Positions 40,801 to 49,109 of a stretch of DNA of 64,000 bases are shown one piece after another. The translations under genes and the position numbers were made by a program. The stretch is from the NCBI GenBank assembly GCA_039105265.1, contig JAPFFF010000008.1:1674001-1738000 (forward strand), written 5' to 3'. This DNA is from Tritrichomonas musculus (Eukaryota > Parabasalia > Tritrichomonadida > Tritrichomonadidae). The notes beneath the pieces were generated by a model, which made no database searches, was not told the DNA's origin, and was given only the letters and a program-made list of their open reading frames with translations. Every line of letters begins with the position of its first letter. Within the stretch, counting starts at the first letter, position 1.

Positions 40801-42966
40801 CACGGCAAGAAAGCACTGGCTGACTCTGAATCACGCTGCAATGAATTAAGAAAGACACTCGACAACGCACAAAAGGCTGCCAAAGCTGATCATGACAAAT
40901 TGGTCAGTGACATGGAAAGCGCCAAGAATGCAGCCAAAGCTGATCACGACAGAATGGCCTCTGAAATCACAAGTGTCAAGAATTCCGCCAAAGCTGAACA
41001 AGACAAACTTGCAGGCGACATTTCAAGACTCAACAAGTCACTGGCTGACTCACAGGCCAAGAATGCAGAGCTTACAAAGACACTAGCTGAATCCCAACAA
41101 AAGGCACAGCAAGATCATGCTGCTCTTACACAGCAAATTGAGCAATTGAAGAGAGATGCAGAAACGCAAAAAGCAAACTTCAGCACAGAGCTTGCACGCG
41201 CCAAGAATGCAGCACAATCTGAGCACGACAACCTTTCAAACGAAATCAATCACCAGAAGCAGTTGTTGGCTGACTCAGAAGCTCACTGCAACGAATTAAG
41301 GCGATCTGTTTCTGATGAACAACAACGCGCCAAAGCTGACCATGCCAACCTCGCTGCACAAATGGAAAGCATCAAGAGGGATGCAGCTGCTGATCGCAGC
41401 AAGCTTTGCTCTGAAATTGACAGAGTCAAGAATGATGCACAGAGTGAAGCTAACCGCCTCAACAGCGAAACTGACAAATTAAGAAGCCAACTGTCAGCAA
41501 CTGAATCGCAGAAGAACGACCTCTCAAACAAGCTCGCATCGGCACAGCAGCAGGCACAATCAGAGCACGACAGACTCACCTCTGAAATTGAAAACGCCAA
41601 GAATCAGGCTGCTGCTGATCGCGCCAACCTTTCGTCAGAAATCCAGCACTTGAAGCAGTCGTTGTCTGAGTCAGAGAAGCACTGCGACGAATTGAGAAAC
41701 ACAGTCTCGCAGACAGAAAAGCGTGCGCAAGACGACCACAGCAAGCTCATGGAGCAAATGGACAAAGTCAGAAGCGACGCACAGTCACAAATCAGCAGTC
41801 TCAATGGCCAAATCGACAGCCTCAAAGGCCAATTGGCTGATGCTGTCGCACAAAAGACACAACTCGCCAGCCAGCTGGCCGCCGCTGAGAAGCAGGCGCA
41901 GGCTGACCAGGCCAGATTCAATGCAGAAATCGAGAAGATGAGGAAGGATGCGCAGGCTGACCACGACAGCCTCGCACACGAAGTTGAACGCGTCAGAAGT
42001 GAATCGCAAGCTAAAATCACAAATCTAAACAACGAAATCGACCACCTCAGGAAGGCCCTGGCCGACTCAGAGAGCCGCTGCAACGAAGTCAAGAAGTCGC
42101 TCGCTGATGCACAAAAGGCCGCCAAAGCTGATCACAACTCACTCTGCGCACAAATCGAGAAACTCAAGAAGGACGCAGCTGCCGACCACGCCAAACTCGC
42201 GGCTGAAATCGCAAATCTCAAGAAGTCGTTGGCCGATGCAACCGCCAAGAATTCACAGCTCACAACAACATTGGCAACAACGCAGCAACGCGCCAAAGAA
42301 GAGCACGACAAATTCACTGCCGAAATCGACCATCTCAAGAAGGACGCTGCTGCTGATCGTGCCAAACTCACAGCCGAAATTGAGCGCTTAAAGAGGGCAT
42401 TGAATGAAGCCCAAACAAGAGCCAAAGCTGACCACGACAAACTCGTTGCTCAAGTCGAACAAACCAAGAAAGATGCAGCTGCTGATCACGCTAAACTTTG
42501 CCAGCAAATGGACAAGGCCAAGGCCGATGCTAAAGCTGACCACGACAAGCTTTCCGCTGAAATTGAGCGCTTGAAGAAGCAGTTGGCTGATGCCCTCAGA
42601 AAGGCGCAAGAAGACAGCAGCAAGAACTTGGCTGAAATTGAAAGATTGAAGAAATTGCTCGCTGAAACACAACAGAAGGCCAAGAAGGATCATGACGACC
42701 TCTCTGCTGAAATTGAACGTCTCAAGAAGTCACTCGCAGACACACAAAAGAAGGCCAAAGAAGATCACGACAAACTTTCCGCTGAAATTGAACGCTTAAG
42801 GAAACAATTGGGCGACACAATCCTCAAGGCGAAGAAGGATCACGATGACTTAATGAACTTGATCGAACGTTATAAGAAGGGATTAGTTGACATTGATGAT
42901 GTCGTTGATGACACACTTACAGATCCAAAGGGAGGAGTTCGCCAAAGCAAATCAAACTTTGTTTAA
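37852..42966 (+). CDS. Tandem-CH-domain giant coiled-coil protein, copy B
   Basis: This 1704-residue paralogue of copy A points away from it. The tandem CH region (residues 8-235) is nearly collinear with copy A, sharing RNVDQVMNCDLSVDMF with one change and KLIGISGKD. Residues about 260-500 form a longer charged helix of 10-residue units (AEQERLAKQK). Then follow DH(D/A)-x-L boxes at 18+7n spacing, with runs of pure 18-residue units (KKDAAADHAKLAAEI), and a tail RYKKGLVDIDDVVDDTL homologous to copy A. The two genes differ in the coiled coil far more than in the CH domains. GC content and C-ending codons are high for the window, as in strongly expressed genes. It ends in TAAA. Confidence 0.85.
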   Translation: MSLTKVNNDWVPLQKKVFTRWVNAHLNNAAPEVGDITKDLSNGVALIELAKILTKKDTPRPWKKEPKRNVDQVMNCDLSVDMFTKDGVKLIGISGKDVNDNNEKLILGYIWTLILHYSIGNAVTDDKDNNGSAKKPAKNALLEWAIGRTSNYPNIAKFEPYGLSMCALLDSYVPDRINYYKLNPQDAQHNAQLAADVMKELGITVFVYPDDLEANNGNVDDKTLLTQLAAAKVVLDNLKAAPAPVPVVKETKTVVEDTHAKEEAERIAREKAEAERLAKEKAEAERLAKEKAEQERLAKQKAEQERLAKQKADADRIAHEKAEAERLAKQKAEQERIAREKAEQDRIAKQKAEQQRIIHQQEEQQRIQRQKIEQERIQRERAEQDRLAKERAEAQARAEKERIARQKAEQERQAIERAEQQRLAREKAEAQRIAKEKAAADAKAEERRVLQRRLEQEKLVREKADQERLAKEKAEAERLAEAERIAKQKAEQEAREKADQLEREKYEAERIAHEKSDIESRYQHEVASREHAESEIQRLKQQLDEVQHNAEKDHDNLSTEVDRLKRALLEAQENARNDHDNLSQTIERLQRDAKFEHDSLASEIERLKKDLSDSESRANDLYTKLQQEQQNSRVDHDKLTQTIDQMKFDAQKDHDNLSSEIDRLKHELADTVSQKNDLAAELKETQTRAQQDCDRLNAEIDRVRKESQTNVDHLNSEIDHLKKSLTDSESRCNELRSTVSQTQQQAKADHDSLSAQIEKLKKDAAADHASMLKENDGLKKQVADAVSQKNAVSATLADTQKKAQADHDKLTATIEQTKKDAAADHAKLAAEIDRIKKEAAADHANLTKEIEHMKKELADSEARANELRKTIDSNQKLAKADHDKLSAQIEALKKQLADAVAQKNAVAATLADTQKKAQEDHNKLTATIEQMKKDAAADHAKLSAEIEKLKKDSAADHTALTAEIARINKEAAADHSHLCGEIDHGKKALADSESRCNELRKTLDNAQKAAKADHDKLVSDMESAKNAAKADHDRMASEITSVKNSAKAEQDKLAGDISRLNKSLADSQAKNAELTKTLAESQQKAQQDHAALTQQIEQLKRDAETQKANFSTELARAKNAAQSEHDNLSNEINHQKQLLADSEAHCNELRRSVSDEQQRAKADHANLAAQMESIKRDAAADRSKLCSEIDRVKNDAQSEANRLNSETDKLRSQLSATESQKNDLSNKLASAQQQAQSEHDRLTSEIENAKNQAAADRANLSSEIQHLKQSLSESEKHCDELRNTVSQTEKRAQDDHSKLMEQMDKVRSDAQSQISSLNGQIDSLKGQLADAVAQKTQLASQLAAAEKQAQADQARFNAEIEKMRKDAQADHDSLAHEVERVRSESQAKITNLNNEIDHLRKALADSESRCNEVKKSLADAQKAAKADHNSLCAQIEKLKKDAAADHAKLAAEIANLKKSLADATAKNSQLTTTLATTQQRAKEEHDKFTAEIDHLKKDAAADRAKLTAEIERLKRALNEAQTRAKADHDKLVAQVEQTKKDAAADHAKLCQQMDKAKADAKADHDKLSAEIERLKKQLADALRKAQEDSSKNLAEIERLKKLLAETQQKAKKDHDDLSAEIERLKKSLADTQKKAKEDHDKLSAEIERLRKQLGDTILKAKKDHDDLMNLIERYKKGLVDIDDVVDDTLTDPKGGVRQSKSNFV

Positions 42967-43101
42967 ATATAGAAATAATAATTATAGATATTATCATGGA
43001 ATAAAAGTATAGAATTATTTATTAAATTATCATCTTTTTTATACCATTTTCAATATATGCATAAAATGTTTAATTTAACATAAACTTTTTTTAAATTAAT
43101 T

Positions 43102-45699
43102 TCAATCATCATCTTCTTCGTTATAATTATAATTGTCGTCATCATTATCATTGTTATTATTATCATTATCATTGTTATTATTATCATTATCATTGTTATT
43201 ATTATCATTATCATTGTTATTATTATCATTATCATAAACCGTTCTTTTAACAGTTTTTATATGCTTGCAAATTTTGATTGCCAGCGTGTTTCCCTTTTTC
43301 TCTGCCATTCTGAAGTATCGAATTGCCTCTTCATTGCTTGGCTCGATACCTTCACCCTTTAGGACCATAATTCCGTAATTGACCATTGCTTCGTCATTTC
43401 CCTTATCGGCAGCCATCTTGTAATATCTTACCGCTTCAGGCTTATTCACTTGAATTCCGTCTCCTTTTTCCAGCATTACTCCGTAGCAGAACTGGCCTTT
43501 TGCGCTTCCTTTATCGGCAGCCATTTTATAGTATCTAGCAGCCTCGATTTTATCGATGGGGATTCCGTCACCTTCACTCAACATTGAAGCGTAACAGATC
43601 ATTGAATTAATGATTCCTTTATCAGCCGAAACCTTGAAATAATGGGCCGATTCTTTTTTATTCAATTGGATGCCGTCTCCAGTATTTAGCATCAGTGCGT
43701 AATTATGCATAGCTTCAAGATTGTTCTTATCGGAAGCCATTTTGTAGTATCTTGCGGCTTCTTTCTTATTCATTGGAATTCCATCGCCGAAGAACAGCAT
43801 GTAAGCATAATTATACATAGCATCAGAATAACCTTTATCCGACGCTTTCTTGTAATAAAGACTGGCCTCCTTCTTATTGGCAGGAATTCCGTCGCCTTTA
43901 TGAACCATGTAAGCATAGCGTCCCATTGACTTAACATTGCCACAATCAGCTGACTTTTTAAAATACTTGGCAGCTTCTCTCTTATTCACAGGAACGCCAT
44001 CGCCTTCATCCATCATGACAGCATAACGAAAGATTGCTTTGGAAAATCCTTTGTCACCTGCCATTTTGAAATACTTAACAGCTTCTTTCTTGTTCACTGG
44101 AATTCCGTCACCTTTGTCAACCATGATTGCGTAGTTCATCATTCCGTCAGAACTTCCTTTGTCACCCGCCATTTTGTAGTACTTGGCAGCTTCCGCTTTA
44201 TTCGGAGGAATTCCGCAGCCTTCGTCCATCATCATTGCGTATTTAAGCATGCCATCAATGTAGCCCGAATCTGCCGATTTCTTAATATATTTGGCCGCTT
44301 CTTCTTTGTCTTCTTGAATCCCTTTTCCGCGATCAATCATCAGTCCGTAATTGTACATCGCGTGGTAGTCTCCAGCATCTGCAGCCATCTTATAGTAGCG
44401 CGCGGCCTCCTTTTTATTTTCTGGAACTCCGTCGGCGTTACTCAGCATAAAACCGTATTTTAGCATTGAATCTGTGTAGCCGTTATCGGCAGCCATCTTG
44501 AAATATCGTGCAGCTTCTTTTTTGTCACTTTTTACACCATAACCGTCATACAAGGCAAAACCATATTTGTGCATAAAACCGGGAATGCCGCGATCTGCAA
44601 ACCTCTTATAACAAAGCGCCGCTCCGCGCTTGTTAGGGATAGTTTTGCCCTTTAGAATGAGGGGGCCGTAACGTGCAAGTGCCTTATTTTCTTCCATTTC
44701 AATTTTTGAATTGATATCGTCGGTTTTTTTGGCCAGTTTTCGATCTTCTGAATATGAATAAATGTCAAGTAGTCCGTGACTATTCATGTCGTAAACGTCG
44801 ATCGAATTGGAACTATTCTTTTCAATTTCAAAAAGGTCAATATATTGGTCAATTTCTTCTTTATCGGCATTAAATGCTTTCTTGAATTTCTCGCGAACTA
44901 TGATGCCTAGGATGTTGTCGAATGATGGGCGTTTTCGCGGGTCATTTGACCAACATTTTGTCAAAAAGTCACGAATGTCACGATCTTTAATAACCGTTAA
45001 ATCAGGCCGTTTACCTTTCTTTATGTCTTTGAAAAATTGATCGCATTCGTCATATTCTTCAAACGGTTGCTTTTCGGTTAGAAGTTGGTAGAAAATGTAG
45101 GAATATGAATATACATCAACTTTATCGGTTATTTCATCACCTGTCAAAATTTCAGGGGCCAGGTATAAAAAGGACCCAAAATCTAAGGTGTTTAATCCTT
45201 CCGTTGGCGAATTGTAAAAATCGAAAATTTTGGGAAAAATGTTCTCGTCTAATAAAATGTTGGCTGGCTTAAGTTTGCCATGAATTATTTTATGATCGTG
45301 TAAGTATTGCATGCCCATGGCTATACCAAGTAAAATAATGTATTTTTTGGATCTGGTCATTGCAATCGGCGATTCATATTGGGTGGAAACAATTTGATCT
45401 AGGGAACCATTGCGTAAGTAATCTGTTAATATGACAGGGGAACATTCTGATTTGGTACCATAAAAAGTAAAATATGAGATCGTTAATATCGCGGGATTAG
45501 ATAATTTGGAAACTAAAATTATTTTCTTAATTACAGCTGCTTGCTCTTCATTAGAGGTTATTTTTTGGTTGAATATTTTGGCTGCAAATCTTTTATTAGT
45601 TTTAATGCTTTCAACAAGATGTACAAGTGCAAACTTTCCTTCTCTAAGAAGTTTAACACCTTGTAAATTATATTTTCCATTAAAAATATCGCCTTCCAT
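43102..45699 (-). CDS. Sel1-repeat pseudokinase
   Basis: The 865-residue protein has a kinase fold at residues 9-275 with AAKIF lysine (K41), NGSLDQI, APEIL at 181-185 and DVYSYSYI. However, the catalytic loop reads HGKLKPAN at 140-147 (Asp of HRD replaced by Lys) and the DFG position reads DFY at 160-162. Phosphotransfer is therefore unlikely. Residues about 345-815 are about 13 Sel1 repeats of 36 residues (x-AMYNYGLM...GDGIP-x-NKKEAARYYKMAADKG). The C-terminus is an Asp/Asn repeat encoded by a 21-bp microsatellite, then an acidic end. It is close in sequence to the active kinase at 59151-60719. A scaffold function is inferred. Confidence 0.85.
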   Translation of the reverse strand: MEGDIFNGKYNLQGVKLLREGKFALVHLVESIKTNKRFAAKIFNQKITSNEEQAAVIKKIILVSKLSNPAILTISYFTFYGTKSECSPVILTDYLRNGSLDQIVSTQYESPIAMTRSKKYIILLGIAMGMQYLHDHKIIHGKLKPANILLDENIFPKIFDFYNSPTEGLNTLDFGSFLYLAPEILTGDEITDKVDVYSYSYIFYQLLTEKQPFEEYDECDQFFKDIKKGKRPDLTVIKDRDIRDFLTKCWSNDPRKRPSFDNILGIIVREKFKKAFNADKEEIDQYIDLFEIEKNSSNSIDVYDMNSHGLLDIYSYSEDRKLAKKTDDINSKIEMEENKALARYGPLILKGKTIPNKRGAALCYKRFADRGIPGFMHKYGFALYDGYGVKSDKKEAARYFKMAADNGYTDSMLKYGFMLSNADGVPENKKEAARYYKMAADAGDYHAMYNYGLMIDRGKGIQEDKEEAAKYIKKSADSGYIDGMLKYAMMMDEGCGIPPNKAEAAKYYKMAGDKGSSDGMMNYAIMVDKGDGIPVNKKEAVKYFKMAGDKGFSKAIFRYAVMMDEGDGVPVNKREAAKYFKKSADCGNVKSMGRYAYMVHKGDGIPANKKEASLYYKKASDKGYSDAMYNYAYMLFFGDGIPMNKKEAARYYKMASDKNNLEAMHNYALMLNTGDGIQLNKKESAHYFKVSADKGIINSMICYASMLSEGDGIPIDKIEAARYYKMAADKGSAKGQFCYGVMLEKGDGIQVNKPEAVRYYKMAADKGNDEAMVNYGIMVLKGEGIEPSNEEAIRYFRMAEKKGNTLAIKICKHIKTVKRTVYDNDNNNNDNDNNNNDNDNNNNDNDNNNNDNDDDNYNYNEEDDD
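43137..43240. repeat. 21-bp microsatellite inside kinase gene
   Basis: About four in-frame copies of a 21-bp unit encode DNDNNNN repeats at the C-terminus of the pseudokinase. The unit length keeps the frame, so copy number could vary between strains without disruption. Confidence 0.75.
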
Positions 45700-47335
45700 A
45701 AATAAAATTTTACAGATTTTGAAAACTTTTGAATGGCCAATTCAGATAAATTTTTTAGGTCATTATTTTCACCTATTATTTCACCTTAATACAAATTGAA
45801 TTGTTACCAAAATATATGAAACAAAGCAAATATTAAAATAATATGTATTATACATAATTTTCTTATCATTATTGTAAATCAACAAATAATATGTATTATA
45901 CATAATTTCTATATTTTAGGTTTTTTATTCATTATTTGAGCTAAATATTCAAAATAGAAATTTATTTGATCACCAAATGATATTTTAGGTTTTTTATTCA
46001 TTATTTGAGCTAAATATTCAAAATATCATTTTATTTTTAAATATAATCATTAAAACTTTTTTTTCAGAATTAGTTAGGAATTTCAATTACATAATAAGAC
46101 GTAATGAATTTTTTTATTCTTTATTGATTTTTTAATGCATCAATATCTTCAAGATTTGTCTCTTTCAGGAACAACGTAATTAATATTTCAAGATTCTGTT
46201 TGACTCCTTTACCATCTGTTGATCATTACAGTTTTATTATCATAATCAGTATCCTCTTTTTTGAAGTATTCAGATATTTTTGGGAACTATTTAATTAATT
46301 ATTTTTACGTGTTTTTTGAATATACAAGATGGCATATATCTTTAAATTAAATTAGATTCTTTTCTGAAGCTTAGTAAACATCGATGATTGTGTAAACTCA
46401 TTTGTTGGCTTTCTAAAACATTTTGAAGCAGCACTTGCAAATTTCAAAGTTTTCATTACAACTGAAGAAGTTTTCAATTAATCATTATTTTACAATTCAT
46501 CTCATTTTTACCAAAATATTCATCTTTGGCATCATTATTCAGTCCATTACAGTTATAGTAGCATCCAATTTCATAGAAGAAGTAACAATCAATACAAATG
46601 TTGCAAAGATCATTGAGAATCACAATTCTTACAAAAAAGATCCAATGAAAAAGTTCCATCAAGACAGATTGGAATATATTTATAATCTAGTAACTATAAA
46701 CCTTCAATGCAGCTTTCACAATGTGTTGTTATTTGTGAACAAGTTTCACATTGAACTCATTTCATCGTATCTGTTAAGCCAACAGTTTCTGGTGGACACT
46801 TTGATATCCAACATTTGTATTTGACTGTGTGCAAGTTAAGCAATGAATAGGGCATATATAAATGTCTTCTATTTCAACATCAGTGCCTAAGTAAATAATA
46901 TATTTGTTCGTTTATTTGACAAATATTATTTTATTCATTTTAATTATCCAGATGAAAATCTATCAAAAGTGATTTCAAAATATTGAAAGACATCTAAGAG
47001 TAGGTGCAACTCAAAGAGATTTTATTCTCAAAAAGTTTGTTTTTCTGAAGTTTACACAATTTTTTTTGAGAGAGTTTCACCTACTCTGACATCTATCACC
47101 GAAATTCAAAAAGTTTAAAATTTATTTTTTTCACCGAAATTTTTAAAATTAATCCTTATCTACATCCATAAAAAATTTGGTAAGTACCTATATATTTAAG
47201 CTATTAATGAAAATTATATATTAAATAATCATATATTAGTTTTTTATTATTTACTCTTTTTTTCTTTTTGATATATATTTAGTTTAATCCTAAAAATGAA
47301 ATTGAATTGATTATTTTTTGTAATAATGCAAAATA
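45700..47335. repeat. Spacer with direct repeats and possible Cys-rich remnant
   Basis: A 46-bp sequence starting ATATTTTAGG is repeated exactly at 45911-45956 and 45980-46025. ATAATATGTATTATACATAATTT also occurs twice (about 45839 and 45894). From about 46550 to 46880 the minus strand has short Cys-rich stretches (for example CPIHCLTCTQ) in broken frames, perhaps an old gene remnant. A plus-strand frame at 46423-46824 is judged spurious. Confidence 0.45.
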
Positions 47336-47350
47336 TCATTTCATTTATTT
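47336..47350 (+). promoter_or_regulatory. Initiator-like element deciding the EF-hand start
   Basis: TCATTTCATTTATTT lies just before ATG 47353 and inside the longer frame that begins at 47326. If it is the initiator, transcripts lack the upstream ATG. Confidence 0.45.
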
Positions 47351-47352
47351 TG

Positions 47353-47838
47353 ATGAACGTTGATACTTACAGATCTCAAACATTTCATATAACACCAGAG
47401 CAACATTATATAACAAAGCAGATATTTGATTACTTTGATATAAATGGAGATGGAAAACTTAATTTTGATGAAGCAAAAAAATTCATGTTAAGATATGATA
47501 TTGATCAAATTTTCATTCCTTTAGCCTTCGAAATATGTGATATAAATAATGATGAATTCATATCATTTGAAGAGTTCAATATTTTATTTTTGCTTCTTGG
47601 TGATATCGAAGATAACCCATCAATCATATATAAAAATTTATTTGACAAATTTGACAAAAAAGAAAAAGGGTTTCTTGAAGGAGAAGAGATCAAAGAAATT
47701 TTGAAATATCTTTTCAAAGATTTAACAGATTACAAGCTTGAGTTTTATTCAGAGTATTTTGATAAAAATCAAGATGGTAAGCTTGATTTCAACGAAATAT
47801 CATATATTCTTGATATTATAAATGAAAAGCGATATTAA
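47353..47838 (+). CDS. Four-EF-hand calcium-binding protein
   Basis: From ATG 47353 the product has 161 residues; nine extra codons are open upstream but an initiator motif overlaps them. EF-hand loops read DINGDGKLNFDE, DINNDEFISFEE, DKKEKGFLEGEE and DKNQDGKLDFNE. Loops 1 and 4 are canonical. Loop 2 lacks the usual Gly at position 6 but keeps the acidic ligands, and loop 3 has Lys at positions 2 and 3 and is probably weak or dead. The layout is calmodulin-like in length but diverged. A cytosolic Ca2+ sensor is inferred, target unknown. Confidence 0.85.
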   Translation: MNVDTYRSQTFHITPEQHYITKQIFDYFDINGDGKLNFDEAKKFMLRYDIDQIFIPLAFEICDINNDEFISFEEFNILFLLLGDIEDNPSIIYKNLFDKFDKKEKGFLEGEEIKEILKYLFKDLTDYKLEFYSEYFDKNQDGKLDFNEISYILDIINEKRY

Positions 47839-48278
47839 TTTTATTAATAATCAGCATCCCAAAACTTTGTTTTTAATTAAATATTATTTGCCTTTATTCT
47901 GCTATTTTCGTATTTAACAAAATACTTTATTATTGTTAAAATATTTTTTTCATAGATTATTAAAAAAATATGCTGTTTCTAAAGGCACTGGGTTTTCACA
48001 TTAATTTTTCAACATTTAATGTTATGAATACTTTTTATGAAATTCTGATTTAAATAAATATTATGGTCAAATTTTGTACATTAGATGATTTCTTTTCCTT
48101 CTGTGACTCTTTTGATATCCATTTGAAGATTAAGAAATCAGAAGCGGGTAATTCATCCATATTTACTCTCATATTGATTGTATAGACAAGAATGTAATGA
48201 TTTTAAGGATTTAATAAAATAATAAAACTAACAGCGAATAATAATATTATTATTAAGGAAATAGTTAGTACAGAATAT
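47839..48278. other. Spacer with 40-codon open frame
   Basis: A plus-strand frame from ATG 48063 to 48185 encodes about 40 residues beginning MVKFCTLDDFFSFCDSFD. Its composition is protein-like, and it could be a fragment of a DNA-binding or transposase N-terminus, but this is too short to identify. Confidence 0.25.
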
Positions 48279-49085
48279 TTAGTCTGAGCGATTATCATGG
48301 ATAGGTTTTCCTTGGAAAATTTCCACCACATTTGTAAAAATTTTATATTCCCAATTAACATGAAGTAAATAAAGAACAACTAAGAAAGCTTCTTCAATAT
48401 AATAACATGTTGGATGAATTGATGTTCCTTTTCCTACTTGAAATACATTATATATGATAATTGGAAAATTGAAAATTCTGAAATATGTACATGATATAGC
48501 AAAAATAACCAAGAAAATATCTTTCAAATACTTTGAACCACAATATAAAAGTATTTTTCCAACATAAAGTGGTGTATCTGTAATATCGTGTAATAACATA
48601 ATTGATAATCCAACCACTGGTGATTGTAAATAAACGCAACTTATAATTTCACTTAATGTAACGAGGTGATGAATGATCATCAAGTATGGCTCTCTTGTAG
48701 TATACACGAAAAAGAAATCTACTAAATAATATATGAAAAACACAAAAAAGTATATTTTTTCAAAAACTGTTAATTCAAAACCATTTGGGTTTTGCCACAT
48801 GAAATCTTTACAATCACCAGCATAATAGAAACAGTGTCCATATGGTCGATTAATTAATGCCATTGTGCCAAGAATCGTGTTCATAATATAATGAATCATG
48901 TCGAAGCATCGATGAACAAATTTTGTGTTATCTTTAACTTTAATAACCTTCCCGATTTTTTTAAGGACGCATTTCACCATGACTAAACGATAGATCATGT
49001 ATCCAATGAATGAATAAACTAATAAAGGAACATCTGCCATTGAAACAGAAGTCATCTGCCGAAGTTCATTAATAAGGTTTGTCAT
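48279..49085 (-). CDS. LAG1/TLC-domain protein, ceramide-synthase-like
   Basis: The 268-residue membrane protein has about six to seven hydrophobic helices. It contains the Lag motif region: IIHHLVTLSEIISCVY followed by GLSIMLLHDITDTPLYVGK, with the paired His and the HD-x-x-D residues conserved in ceramide synthases. These enzymes N-acylate sphingoid bases in the ER with acyl-CoA. The protein is shorter than fungal and animal enzymes and lacks a homeobox-like insert. A TLC protein of another function is possible. An initiator-like TCATTTTTAAA begins at 49106 on the same strand, 21 bases before the ATG, and the gene ends in TAAA. Confidence 0.8.
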   Translation of the reverse strand: MTNLINELRQMTSVSMADVPLLVYSFIGYMIYRLVMVKCVLKKIGKVIKVKDNTKFVHRCFDMIHYIMNTILGTMALINRPYGHCFYYAGDCKDFMWQNPNGFELTVFEKIYFFVFFIYYLVDFFFVYTTREPYLMIIHHLVTLSEIISCVYLQSPVVGLSIMLLHDITDTPLYVGKILLYCGSKYLKDIFLVIFAISCTYFRIFNFPIIIYNVFQVGKGTSIHPTCYYIEEAFLVVLYLLHVNWEYKIFTNVVEIFQGKPIHDNRSD

Positions 49086-49095
49086 CTTTGTAAAA

Positions 49096-49106
49096 TTTAA
49101 AAATGA
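49096..49106 (-). promoter_or_regulatory. Initiator-like element
   Basis: TCATTTTTAAA on the minus strand, about 20 bases before the ATG at 49085. Confidence 0.4.
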
Positions 49107-49109
49107 CCA

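Noticed and set aside
46423-46824. 133-codon plus-strand frame
   Set aside because: No family, hydrophobic and irregular; the opposite strand has Cys-rich stretches that look more coding, though broken.
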